A DNA stretch of 64,000 nucleotides from positions 59,524,033-59,588,032 of the forward strand of contig CM048845.1 of the NCBI GenBank assembly GCA_026545225.1. Reading direction: 5' to 3'. Below are positions 1 through 12,648 of the stretch, piece after piece. Below the pieces are notes generated by a model. It did not search any database, had not been told where the DNA came from, and worked only from the letters and a program-made list of their open reading frames with translations. The translations under genes and the position numbers were made by a program. The stretch's first letter is position 1. Every line of letters starts with the position of its first letter. This stretch comes from Cornus controversa (Eukaryota > Streptophyta > Magnoliopsida > Cornales > Cornaceae).

Positions 1-1390
1 TCATCATTTATGAATCTGTGTAGTTGACCTTTTTAATTAAATATCCAATAGCTACACAGAAATAAACCTCTTTAAATAGGATGATAGAGAGGCTCCAATT
101 TGCCATACACTTCATCAAAATGTATTCCAGCTAAATTTTGGTCTGAATTTGGTTCTATCCTTTTTAAATTGAAAGATAAAATAAAAGGACACAAAGCACG
201 AAATGTAATATGCAAATTGTACAAAGGCAAATTACAGAGGCAATGAACAAATGCACACTTTAAACAATTAATTAGACACAATCTTTCAACTAAAATACAT
301 CACTGACCATAATGTCATTCTATAATACAGAGGCAATGCACAAATTTACAAATACAATTTCATCACTCATATTAAGCTCTTAAACTTTGGGAAATTCTAT
401 CGAATCATAATCCGCTATGCTTGTAATCAAAACTTGGGTTTTCATAACTCCTAAATCACATAAATGATTTACCATAATCAAATTAAGGGTACATCAATAA
501 CAGAAATTAATCAAACAAACAAACACACACACACACAAAGAGCATTAAAAAAATCCTTACCAGTGATAGAAAAACTCATCATATAGTGCAAAAGAACACT
601 CTCATAGTATTGATATAGTTCATGTACCCTCTAATATTCAATAAACCCTCCTAAAGTTTAAATATTGTTCAAATAAGGACCTCTTGACACATTATGAAGT
701 GCAAAGACCTAAATACCCTAACATTAACATTTCCCATAATATTTATAAAAGGATACCAACAAGAAATGACCATTTTGGATACTCATTTTCTGTCTACACA
801 ATAACCACGTGCAAAGGTCTTCTCTATGCCACTTTATCATTTCAAACACATGGAAGACGAACATGTATTGCAAGTTTGGTCCATTATATATTTAAATGGT
901 CTCCTCTAGTCATTTGAGTCGCATAATAAATTGTTTAAATTTGTATATGGTATAGTACAATATCTATATATATATATATATTGTTGATTCTCCTTTTTTT
1001 TTTTTACCATTATTAACTTATCTTCTTTATTTATTTGTTTACTTTATCAATTGTCTTTACAGAAATACTAGTTAATTAGCAATTATATAATGTAAAATAT
1101 TTTATTTTTAAAATATATATTAACAATTATTTTTTGGTTTTTGACATAAAAACCTTGAAATTTCAAATAAATAAATTTTTAATTTTTTCTTTTTAAATTA
1201 ATGATTTCATATTTTTGTAATTTAAAAAACCTAAATTCATTAAAACCCGTCTATTTATATTTCTTTGAATGGTAAATTTAAAGTATAAATTTATAAAGAA
1301 CAGTCCAAAAGAAGAAAACACAAGGCTAGGCTATGGCATACAAAACTACATGTAAAATAGGCATATTTGCCCAACCCCATACAAGTTAGT

Positions 1391-1783
1391 TGTTAGAGGG
1401 GCTAACTTGTCTCACATTGGATCCGGATGAGGAAGGACTTGGTCATATAAGGGTGGGTATGCAGCACTATCCAATAGCTTATCCTTTTGGGTTAAAGGGC
1501 AAGCGCCCAACTTATTACATTTGGTTTCAAAACCAAACCCAGTCCTTGATCTAGTGTCACATCAAGCACTTGGCCATGAGGAGTCTGGGTCTGCCTCGGG
1601 TAGGCAGGGTGGCCCGACCGCAACAAGGGCGTTGCAAGTTTGGGTGGGGGAGAATGTTAGAGCGACTAACTTGTCCCACATCGGATCTGAATGGGGAATT
1701 ACTTGAGCATATGAAGGTGGGTATGCAACACTACCCAATAGCTTAGGCTTTTGGATTAGAAGACAAGCGCCCGACCAGTTACA
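1391..1783 (+). mobile_element. TRIM (miniature LTR retrotransposon), left-arm copy
   Basis: Two 129-bp terminal repeats, 1391-1519 and 1655-1783, both start TGTTAGAG and end TTACA. A primer-site-like TGGTTTCAAAACC follows the first repeat (about 1521-1533) and resembles the initiator-Met class TGGTATCA. A purine run (GGGTGGGGGAGAA) precedes the second repeat. There is no coding capacity. The repeats contain CCCACATCGGAT, a motif I recall from plant TRIMs. The two repeats differ at roughly 20% of positions, so the insertion is old. It looks structurally complete; no clear target duplication was found. No 5S RNA box was seen, which argues against Cassandra. Confidence 0.8.
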
Positions 1784-1879
1784 ATGTTCTAATAAACAAT
1801 GTTTTTCAAAAAGCCCGACCCAAACTAGATAACACAATAACCCAAGATAAAAAATTAGACCTTTGGTCCTACAATTCAA

Positions 1880-3260
1880 TCAGGTAATGTTGTGATAAAG
1901 TAAAGCATTCCTCGCCGATAATCATGCAAATTCCTTATTGGCCGATCAATCAGGAGGTCTTGATGGAGGGCGAATGACACTCTTAGGTAAGGACCATTCC
2001 ACTACAATACATCTGGCACTTGGGGAGTGAATGAAAACACACAATAAAGGTTTTAGTCTTATAAAACAGTGGAAGCGAATGACAATTTGCAGATGGTGGT
2101 TCGATAATTTGGTGATATTGCTTTCAAATGAACTAATGTTGAATTAATCAAATCAAACCATGTGGATCGCATGATCGTGCTTGAATAAATGCCAAAATGG
2201 GAACTATAAATGAGCATTGAAATAATAGGTAGTCATGTGATTTAGTGCTAGCTGAGCATAACACACATTTATTCAGAATTTGGAGTCTTGTCATGGGTCT
2301 TCTATCCAATGTTGATATGTGTTTGTGACAAGCCATCCATAAAATAAAATTATGCTTGGGGATTATTTGTTAAGACTGAATTAGGTGATACAAATTTAGA
2401 TTTGGAGCATCATGCTGCATGAATTTGACAATGTGTCTAATGGAGAAGTCACCATTAGGAGATGGAATCCAATTAAATTTATTAGGTCTGTGATAATAGG
2501 GAAAAGGTAAATTTCTTGGATGATGGAGATATGGAATGATTGCTAAGATTGAGGGGGTTAAACACCCAGAATGAGCCTTCAATGAATGTAATAAGAATTG
2601 TCAAATGATCAAAGGTAGAATGAGTATGCTATTGGGAGGAGGTTCAAAGACACAGAGGCCCAAGTGAACACCAATTGTCAAACCAAAAATTGGATTTCAT
2701 GCTATTTCCAATTTTAAGTTTGATAAGAGGTTAGGAAGCAGGCTTGAGCTGAAGTAACTTTCACTAATTCTAAGAACACTGCCCAGGAATGTCAATCTCC
2801 CAGATGTATCTTTCTTTTAGTAGGTACGTGTGTGCCCATTTGATCCAAAGTATATCTTCATTTCCTTTGAGTATCTTCCAAAAGTTTTTTGATCATAACA
2901 ACAAATTTGTTCCATGTGTGGAGGCTTGGGATACCTAAGCCACTAACTTCCTTTGGAAGATAAATAGTTGACCAAGTAATTTTTGCACTCTTGTTCTTGA
3001 GCTTTGGTTCTGTCCAATGGAAAGCTCTAAATATACAACTTATATCAATTAGGGTGCTTTTAGGAAGTATAAACTTGGAACTCCAAAGCAATTGAGTGCT
3101 GAACAAAATTGCCCTAATCAGTTGCAATCTTCGAACATAAGATAATGCTTTAGAAGTCAAATGCTTGATACTAAAGGAGATTTTCTCAGTTAAAGATCTA
3201 CAATATATCAAAGTTCATAAGCCTGGTAGAGACAAGAGGGACTCCCAAATATCTCTAACT
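1880..3260 (-). pseudogene. LINE (L1-type) 3' fragment, left arm
   Basis: Read on the minus strand, 3211-2858 gives a run typical of the region after the reverse transcriptase core of plant L1 LINEs (RAILFSTQLLWSSKFILPKS, then LPKEVSGLGIPSLHTWNK). Further on, 2336-2148 reads HISTLDRRPMTRLQILNKCVLCSASTKSHDYLLFQCSF in part, which fits the zf-RVT domain (Cys-x2-Cys then His-x4-Cys). The frames are interrupted between these blocks, so it is a dead fragment. No poly(A) tail or target duplication was identified, and the 5' part of the element is absent. Confidence 0.75.
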
Positions 3261-3524
3261 TCAATTTTATGAATTCATACAGATTGAGATTTTTAGCTTA
3301 ATTTCCTGTAACTTTACATATAGATGACTGATGAGTCCTTCCCTTTAATCAAAAACAAATATTGGATATATATACTTATCTATGTACTTGTACCTTAATT
3401 TGCTTCAAATATTTATTAATTTGCTTCAATTTTTAAAAAAAATTAGTTTACTCCAAACTTTCATTAATTCTAGTATTGAATAGGGTTTAAATTAAACATC
3501 AAACAATTCAAGAATCTAGGGCTT

Positions 3525-3725
3525 TAGTGACGATAAAAATCGTCATTAAAAGTCCAAAAACCGTCGCTAAAAGTCTAAAAGTTAGGGTTTTAGCAACAGT
3601 AGTTACCATCCCTAATAATTTCGTCTAAAATATATTGGCAAGAGTAACTACTGTCACTATTACTTTGTAAACTTATGACGACAACTATTTTATCGCAAAT
3701 AGTCACTAGTATTAATGACAGTACA
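3525..3725. repeat. GACGAT / GTCGC repeat block, possible DNA-transposon subterminal region (left)
   Basis: The block has many copies of short motifs such as GACGAT, CCGTCGC and GTTACC in both directions, including a perfect small hairpin GACGAT-aaaa-ATCGTC. Such motif-rich blocks are typical of the subterminal regions of plant CACTA and related DNA transposons. No CACTA terminus and no transposase was seen, so the family is uncertain. Mirror copy at 43705-43935. Confidence 0.4.
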
Positions 3726-4014
3726 TACTGTCTCAAATAATATACTAAGTTTGTTTCTGTTTTTTTTCTTTGTTGTTATTTTCTTTTCTTTTTGGCTGCT
3801 TGAATTCTTTTTGTTGTTGTTATTTATTCTGGTTATGGACCAAAGCAGAAACATCCTTGTATATATAATCCAGAGACAAATGGAAATTGAATATATACAA
3901 AGAACTTTTACTCAATTCTGGAAGAGCAAAATATTTAGAACCAAAAGGCACTAAGAAACTACAGAGTATTTAGAAACTATCTATATGTTAAACAAACTAC
4001 ACATGCATATTTCA

Positions 4015-4176
<162 letters not shown>

Positions 4177-5761
4177 CTATCTAATCACTTTTTTGCTCAG
4201 TGATTTGGGTCCTCTTTCTAACTGCAACCACTTTCATCAGAGGATGAATGATGATGATGACGATGACTCTAGAACTTTGAGGCATGAAATCATGTCCAAA
4301 CACACAAGGATATCTCCCCCTTGTACCTAGTTGTTCATGCAATATTATCATCCAAATTTAGAGAAGCATGTGAAGAAACATTTCCTCCTACAATTGAGTA
4401 AAATTTAAGTTTTACAATGAGATAAAAGAATCAGAATACTCATTAAGTCAAATTCTTAAGAAAATTGTGTTGCCATTAAAGCACTAGATTCTCTCAAATA
4501 TTCTACCATATGCTGTCTAATAGGCCAATTGGCATCCTCAAAAGTACTTCACTCATAAACAATGAAACCTTTTAATCTTCTAAGATTATAAGAAGTGGCG
4601 CTATTTTGTTTTTTTGGGAGGCCACTTCTCAAGAATTAAAATCCATCTCCCATTCATATCCTATCCTCCAAATGTTCCCCTAACATATAAAATAGACTTC
4701 ACAATTTTGATAATACATGCCTCACCCAATAAAATTACCCTCTAATAATACAAACATGAATAAGAGATTTCATCTTCACTAAATCAAAGTAGTTAATGCA
4801 TTAAATCTAATACTTTCCTTGTTGAAAATGAGGGAAAATAACTTTAATTTTTTATTTCTTAAGGCAGTTGCTTTCGTAAATATATATTGCTTAGTGAACA
4901 TAAATAACCAATAATAAGTAATATAGTCAACTCATCAAAAATTCATGAATTATCTTTTCAAATAGAAATCCAATGGTGGAAATCCAAGGAAAACCCCATA
5001 ATGTGTGAAGGAATAACCTCAAAATCCCCCTAAGTCAAAGCCCCATAGCTAAAACCAAGCCAAAATTAAACAATATTCTTATCAGTTCTCTAAAAAGTAT
5101 TCAAGAAGTACCAATTCACCAAATCTCTGCAAATGTCCAAGAACATTGAATTAAGAATCACATAAGGTCTTCATCAATTCATCCAAAATAAACATATAGA
5201 TCAAAAAAGAAAACGAAACTATGAAATGCTTAAAACCTTGACCAAAAAGTCTCATCAAAATTGCATCGCATCAAGAAAAACCTTTGCTACTGATTCTCTA
5301 TAACAACATAAAATGTTTAAGACAACATATGTTGAATCAAATCTCAGTATGCATGATATATATGTACCTAACAATGTTTATACTTCTTTATAAATTTAAT
5401 GTATTTAGGCAAAATATTTGTTTCAAATTAACAAGTTTAGTATTATATTTTAAATACATACCCTTTCATACAAAAGTATCCTAAAACATGCAAGTTAAAT
5501 GTCCCAGAGCTAGGAATGCTCTCTTTGGAACTCTATTTATGTGGGCTTCCATAGAAACCTATGTAATTAAACTATAGGACTAGAGTTGAGAGTTGTCCTA
5601 GAAAACCAACACTACCCTCAAGTTTAATATAAAACCATGTAAAAAATTAATTGGAAGTTTTAAAAATTTTGACCAATTTGGAGTCATATTTCTCTTAATC
5701 ATCATGTAAACTTCAGTCCATTCATAGTAGAGGTGAAAAAGAATCATCTATAAAGCAACTA

Positions 5762-8633
5762 TGATGTATATTTTTGTAATTTGCAATCTTCAGTGTCAAA
5801 ACAAAACATGATCGAGTTGTTTTATTTGAGTTATATTTCTATCATTGATCATGTAATTGAAGTCTCTAAGTGATCATGAAGTTCTACACCAACCTTGCCA
5901 GAGTTCGTCAAATAGTGAGGCTAGAATCTTTAGGAGAAGTCGTCAATGGCCTGAATAAAAATTCAATCGATTGAAGTTTGAAGATGGTTTTGAATGCATT
6001 ATAGCATTTTTGATCACATATAAGAGTCACGTAGTCCAAGTAAAGTGGTGAGAAGACATATATTTTAAAATCAGGAGGTTTCGACCTTGAAAAGAGGGGT
6101 TTTTCAACAAAATAGTTTTTAAGGTTGGACCGGTCCAACTGAAGATTGAACTGGCCCAAGAGGTCTTAGCAACTCTTGTTGAGTATGCTCTAGGAGTTGG
6201 ACTGGTCCAAGTGAAGCCCAGACCGGTCCAACTTTTTTGGTCTACGGATTTGGACCAATTTTGTCTAGTTTTGACTCAGAATGGACCCAAAACTTTCTAA
6301 AATTGTGGGGGCTTGTTTACTATTGGATTTTAACTTGTTTTATAAGGAAATCTAGGGTTTTAATCTCTATAAAAACCTCATATGATTTCTCTCTCAGTGT
6401 GCTTTCACAGAGCTTTCAAACATTCATCAAACTGAGAATTAGAGAGAGAAAGCGTTGAGATATTTTTCTAGCAAAGGATTGTTCCCTCAAATTCTTTGTT
6501 TATATTTTTGAGAGCACACACATATTCATTGAGTGATTTAGGGTGTTCTCTAATTGCTTGATCAACTATTCGAAGACTACATTGAAGATTTCTTCATGAT
6601 TAAGTTACTGGATTGGTTTATTCGACAACGGTTCATTGGTGATGATGATGATGAGGATTAGGTCATGATGGTCGAGACTTAGTTTAAGTTTTTGTAGACT
6701 TTGAGTAGTTAGCTTTATTTGTGTCTAGATCTGGTACGTCAACTTGGTATGTTCTATGTTTATTTTGCTCAAACAGGTTATGTTCTATGCTTTATTTATT
6801 TGCCATGCTTAATGTGTCTATGTGTAACCTTCTATGATTTTCAAAATTATGTGATATACTGAATTGGAGGGTGTTTCTCATTTGATCATGTCATATTTGT
6901 TCTCTCTTGTTCTCATATGTCTTACTTTGTCAATTTGTTTCAAAAAGGGGGAGACTTAATGCTATAAATGGGATGACATGTGAAACATATATAAATGGGG
7001 AGACATATTTTTTTTGGGATATGATTAAAGGGGAGTTTGGACATGATTTTATATCATTATATTTTTCTTGATTAAGCTTTCACAGGTAGTGTTGTTTGCA
7101 TGATGTGCAAATTTTATAGGTTTGGTGGACACTGCATTTGAAGGTTAAAAGCTTGCTCATGATTCTCTAAGAGTTCAAGTTATATTTCTTTGTATTAGGG
7201 ATATATTGTATTCTGATTTTTCCAGTCGTTAGGTTATGATTGTCTAGGTTGGTTTTACCATCAAATTGCCAAAGGGAAGATTGTGACGTATATTTTTGTA
7301 ATTGGCAATTTTTGGTGTCAAAACCAAACATCATCAAGTTGTATTATTTATGTTATATTTATATCATTGATTATTTAATTGAAGTCTCAAAGTGAGGATG
7401 AAGTTCTACACCAACCATATAAGGGTTTGTCAAAGAATGAACCAAGATTCTTCGGCAAAAGCCGTCAATAGGCTGAATAAGAATTTGATTGATTGAAGTT
7501 TTGAGATGGTTCTGAATGCACAAGGACATCATTGAGGACATATAAGAATCACGTAGTCTAGGTGAAGTCGTGAGACCATACATATTTTAAAACTGGGATG
7601 TTCCGACCATGAAAAGAGGGTTTTAAAGCAAAATAGTGAACTTTTCAAGGTTGGACCTGTCCAAATGAAGGCTGGACCAATCCAATAGGCCTTAGTAACT
7701 CCTATTGAGTATGCTACTAGATTTGGACAGGTCTAAGTGAAGTCAAGACCGGTCCAACTTTTCTGGTTTGCAGATTTTGACCAATTTTGTCCTGTTTGAC
7801 CCGGAATGGACCCAGAACTTTCTAAACTAGGGTTTTTATTTTCTAAAGAAAACTAGGGTTTTTAACCTCTATAAAAACCTCATATTATTTCTCTCTTAGT
7901 GTAATTTCACAAAGGTTTAAAATATACATCAAACTGAGAATTTTTAGGGAGAGAAAGCATTGAGATATTTTTCGAGCAAAGAATTTTTCACTCAAATTAT
8001 TTGTTTATATTTTTGAGAGTACACACATATTCACTGAGTGATTTAGGGTGTTCTCTATTTGCTTGATCAACTGTTCGAAGACTATATTAAAGATTTCTTC
8101 ATGATTAAGTTACTGGATTGATTTCTTTGGCAATGGTTCGTTGGGGATGAAGGAGAAGAAGATCATGCTAAGAAGAGGATGGAATACTTCTTGAGTATTC
8201 GTGTTATTCCAGTTACTCTTCTGAAAGCATTTTGATATTTGTCGGGAATCTGCGGTAGTTGGACAAGGTGGTCGCAATTGTAAGCTTGAGGTGTTCTGCA
8301 TAAGAGTTCTTGTGAGAGTGCAATGGGTGTGAGTTTGGGACAGAGTCTATTGTACTTTGTTTCGACGATAGTGGATTTTATTTTTCGGGGCTACAAAGCC
8401 TCACCCATATTTTCTTACTGATTTGGGTTTTTCACGTATATCTTGTTCATTCATTTACTTTACTTTACTGCACTTTATTTATTTACTTGGTTTCTGAGAT
8501 TGCTTAAAATTTTAATTGGACTTAAAATTGAATAATCTGAATAGTTAAGCCAAAAATGAGTCAACCTAATCACCCCCACTCTAAGTTTTAAATCTAACTT
8601 TCGCAGCCGCTTCCATAACGTGGAACTCACAGC
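5762..8633 (+). mobile_element. Non-autonomous Copia-like LTR element, left (broken)
   Basis: Two related LTR sequences flank a short internal part. The 5' LTR starts TGATGTATATTTTTG at 5762; the 3' LTR runs 7284-8633 (starts TGACGTATATTTTTG, ends CTCACA). Just before the 3' LTR is a purine-rich GCCAAAGGGAAGATTG, the kind of tract that precedes plant Copia 3' LTRs. No gag or pol domain is recognisable in the internal part. The element is broken and old. The palindrome GTTGGACCGGTCCAAC and variants recur inside the LTR (6124, 6196, 6221). Confidence 0.7.
7284..8633 (+). repeat. 3' LTR of the left Copia-like element
   Basis: About 1350 bp. It aligns with 5762-6650 and with the reverse complement of 40477-41634. 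It contains the palindromic GGACCGGTCC-type motifs, a CTCTATAAAAACC stretch that looks like a TATA box (about 7868-7880), and the shared end TTTAAATCTAAC...CTCACA. Confidence 0.7.
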
Positions 8634-9234
8634 AATGTAATTTCTTTCCTGATTATATATATGAAAAAAAAAAAGAAAAATTATACAAGCTGATAGATAA
8701 CAATTACATTTACAATCCAATGGCCATAGTTAGTATGAATTCCATTGGTTAATAGGCAGCCAACTCCATTCAATCTCCCCAACGTAGCACCCTTTTCTAA
8801 TGAAGACATACTACTCTAAAGCTCTAGCCTATAAAGAAACCTAGGTACTTGAAAAACACCAAGTAATTTGATAAATCTCTCTCATGATCGTAAATCGTAC
8901 AATAATAAATTCACATTTAGCTTATCAACTAAATAAATCATCTATTGCTTCGATGATAATAAGTAGTTATCATGTTCTGTACTTATTTTCTTGCTAAAAT
9001 CATTACCCATTAACTTGCTATCCAATGAAATTGATCCTATCTCCGGTTGATTTGGATATAACAACTGATAAAAAATTATTGTAATGTAGGTCATGTTCTC
9101 AGCTAGTGAATAAAGACCAAAATTTCAATTTGAAATAATTTCTAACACTAATTCACCAAACAAACTTATATCAAAAGCAACAATAAATAAGAGCGCCAGA
9201 AAAACACAATAATCAAAACTATACTGTAATACCC
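8634..9234. other. Unassigned stretch
   Basis: No gene, RNA or clear repeat was recognised here. It is AT-rich, with only short chance frames. Confidence 0.5.
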
Positions 9235-11220
9235 TAAAGTCTTAGTATAGATTTAAGGGTTACCAAGATTTAGTTATAGTGAAGTTTTGCTAATGTGCAC
9301 AGGTAATTTGGGTTTTTGTAGTGTGCACATAACATGACTAGTTTATATTTGAATAACTCAAAGATTATTTTGAGTGCCTACTTGGGAAGTACTGTTATAA
9401 TAGTGCTTTTATAATATATATGTGTGTGTGTGATATAGGAGAGGAGTAGTTTTCAATAGAAGCCAACCCATGTGACTTTAAAGCATATAAAAATAAAGAC
9501 ACATGACTTAGCTGTGTTTTTATTATGCATGGTGGACATGTGTCTTGACGCATGACCAGATGTTATACCATGTGTGGAAAGATTTGACCATGGGCGCATA
9601 TATGTATTTAGTGTAGTAAGAGAAAGAAAAAAAAATAAAAGAAGAAGGCAGTTCTAGGTTTGCGGCACTGGGAGAGAGAGTGAGAAGAGAAAAGGAGAAG
9701 AAGAAGAAAAAAAAAGAAAAGAAACAAAGACAGAAGGTTCAGCTGGAGGAGAAAAAATTAAATGAAAGGAAATAAAGAGAATTTCAAGTCAAGGCAAGTT
9801 AATCTTGCCCTTACTCTTTTATAATTACTTTTTTTTCTAGTTATATTTAACCCTTTTTAGAAGTGTTATGGGTATATCTATGAATATGAATGCAAGTGGG
9901 TTTTGGGATTTTGATGCATGTGGATTGATACATCATATTACATGTTGATACATTATCATTGTTGTACTGAGAATTATTTCTTATGTTCTTGTGAAATATT
10001 TAAATTAATTACATTGGAATGAAATGAGTTGGTCTGATATGTATAGGCTATATATAAGAGTTTCAACTTGAGTAATTTGTAGCATAATATATCAATATTT
10101 TAATGTTAGGAACCAAAATGAATCGTCTTGGTCAATAGATCTGGGGTGATTGATATACTAGGTGCACAAGACTTTAATCATATAAATGTACCAAGATATA
10201 TATAAAGTTTATATAGATACACAAGTAGATATGCGTGTAACAGTATGTCTTTTTATGGTTATATTATGATTAGGTGGAATGATACACATACTACTAGGTG
10301 GTAAATGTAATTGTGAGTCAGTACCATGTATAAAGGACAAAAACTGATTTGAACCAAAAGTTAGGTGAATCTATGGTATTAATTTTTGGGCAAGTGGTGT
10401 TAAGAGATTTAGAAATCTAGAGAGCAGGTATAATTTTTAGGTGATTGTGTTGAATTTGAGGAGGTTAGAGACAAATTGTGAGAGTACAACTTGGATCGTT
10501 CAACCATGAGAGTTGTGGCTTTGTTTCAAAAACGTAAGAGAAGGAAAGAAGGAAATTTTTGGTCATCCATGCATATGGCCACCTGCGGCTTGAGTAATTA
10601 AAATAAAGTGTGACTGACTTCAATGTAGTTTGAGTCCAATTTTAGTATTTGTGTGTATTTAGTAAATTATGATTTTACAGGCCAGAAACCAAGTTGGTCT
10701 GAACAAAAGATATTGTTATCTTTTATCTTCTAGTTGTTCTAATTTGGAGAAAACTAGGGGAAAATAATTTAAATATTCTAGAAACTATCGGGAAGTTCTA
10801 GAATTGTATATCTTGGCATATAAAACTTATTTATGTCAAAATAATTAAGTTTAAAAGAGATCTGGGTGATAATTTTTGAAATAATAACTAATGTGCTTAA
10901 TGAACACATTAATTGTCATTGAATTAATTTATTAAGTGTTAAATACATTTAATAAATTATTAGAATTGGTAAATTATGGAAATTGTAAAAGGATTACGTT
11001 TGGTATGCTCAGGGACCTACCTATTGGAAGTGTACTACCCTTTTGTCATGACCATTGGATTGAGTATGCCCTTATTATGTGGACGTGGTTGAGGACCATC
11101 TGGGTAAGTAGACGTATAAGCCCAGCCACATGTGTGATCTTTGATAGTTCGGGACTATGCGATGCACACCACTTGTTGGCTAAGCAAGCCATTTATTCGA
11201 GGGGAGCCCGGGGCTGATGT
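9235..11220 (+). mobile_element. Probable Ty3-type LTR remnant
   Basis: It begins TGTAATACCC, the usual start of many plant Ty3 (Tekay-like) LTRs. It includes a purine-rich stretch at 9620-9790 followed by GGCAAGTTAATCTTGCCC, a layout also seen in the LTR of the element at 50612-61295. No partner LTR, primer site or coding region was found, so the ends are uncertain. A fossil. Confidence 0.4.
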
Positions 11221-11935
11221 GAGATAAATAATATTTAAGTTAATCTAGATGATTAGCTTAATAAGAAATTATTTTTAGAATATGGTTCCTATGTGAAAGA
11301 GATTGTGGATATGATGATTAGTTAGAGTTTAATTATCATAAGAAATTGCGAATCTAAAAATGATTGTCATGCAAGTCTTCACTGCTATAAAATTCAAGTT
11401 AAATTATAATAGTAATTACTCATCCAAAAAAATATTATAATCATAATCAAGTTCAAAAAACAACAACTGATGTTTCATATTTTGAAGTTTACTTGCAGCT
11501 AAGTATAAATGAATCAATAGAATAAAGGAACCCAAGGTAATCTAGTGACCTACATGGGCTCTATATCTTAATCTAAAGCCTTGACCTCTGCATATATGCG
11601 TGCTCTAAAAAAATACACCAAATAACAATAATATATTTTAATTGAGTCGCAATACCAACAAAAATAAAAGATTAAGTGTTATTTGGTGAATGTAGTAAAC
11701 AACAAGGGAACAACATGAAACATAAGAACAATATTTATCCTAATGTATAAAAAGGTACAATATGTATATATTGAGGATTTCTTTTGCATACTAGGGTTAG
11801 AAGGTATACAATTTGTAACCCTGATTCAAAATTAGATGGATATTAACACCAAAATTTGTAAAAAACTTGACCTTTGACTTTCGCCCAGCTAGAATCTGTC
11901 TCGCCTTGCAATAGGTTAGACCTACAATAATAATC
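11221..11935. other. Unassigned stretch
   Basis: No gene recognised. It may continue the LTR remnant to the left; no boundary can be set from one copy. Confidence 0.4.
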
Positions 11936-12466
11936 AGCTGGCCTCCCTGGGATGGCATTTCTGGTCGACTGGTTTCCATAAGGGCCAGTCGGGACCTTGG
12001 TGCCTGGAATTTGTTAGGCTGATCTCCTTGGGGACTGGAAATTGACTTGTCGGGCCCTTGGTACCTAGCATTTGTTCTGTCGGCCTCTTTGGGGGGCAAT
12101 AGTTGACTGGCTAGCCTCTTTGGGGCAACATCTGACTGGCCAGGCCCTTGGTGCTCGGCATTTGTCTGGCCAGCCTTGAAGGAGGTTAGCAGTTGACTGG
12201 CCATGAATTTGGTGCCTGAAAATTGACTTGCCAGCCTTTTTGGGGACCAACAGCTAATTGGCTGGGCCTTTGGTGCCCAGCATTTGTCGAGCCGACCTCT
12301 TTGGTGGCCAGCAATTGACTACTCGGGCCCTTGGTGCCTGACAGTTGACCAGCTGGCCTCCTTGGGGGCCGATGGTTGACTGACCGGGCCCTTGGTGCCC
12401 AGTAGCTGACATTCCGAGCCCTTGGTGCTAAGTGATTGACCAACTAACTTCCTTAGGGGCCAGCAG
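11936..12466. repeat. GC-rich minisatellite, alternating ~31-bp units
   Basis: About 17 diverged units alternate between two forms. One contains GGGCCCTTGGTGCC followed by AGCATTTGTC; the other contains GGCCTCTTTGGGGGCC followed by AGCAGTTGACTGG. The block stands out by its GC content from the AT-rich flanks. All three minus-strand frames give similar repetitive peptides, which is what a tandem repeat gives by chance, so the overlapping frames at 11797-12443 are not taken as genes. Confidence 0.8.
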
Positions 12467-12550
12467 TTTTAGCTTGGAACTCGATAATTACTTGGCTATG
12501 CCCTCACTATGCTCGGTTGTTCCATAGAATTTTTGTCCGGCTGCATTGTG

Positions 12551-12648
12551 GATGTTGTAATACAAACATTAGAACATGGACGTTAGAATGTAAACATTGC
12601 AATATGAATGTTGGAATATGGACGTTACAAAGTAGACGTTATATACAG
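12551..12648. repeat. 14-bp tandem repeat, 7 units
   Basis: Seven consecutive 14-base units, for example AACATTAGAACATG, GACGTTAGAATGTA and GACGTTACAAAGTA. The period is exact; the sequence is diverged, with GACGTT, AACATT or AATGTT at the start of each unit. It lies about 85 bp beyond the minisatellite. Confidence 0.8.

Noticed and set aside
684-917. Open frame of 77 codons in the left arm
   Set aside because: The mirror copy in the right arm does not keep the frame, and no domain is recognisable.
1391-1783. Cassandra-type TRIM carrying 5S RNA
   Set aside because: No 5S RNA internal promoter boxes were seen in the 129-bp repeats, which are also shorter than Cassandra repeats.
11797-12443. 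Three overlapping minus-strand frames with repetitive peptides
   Set aside because: Direct translation of a tandem repeat in all three frames; no start context, domain or conservation.
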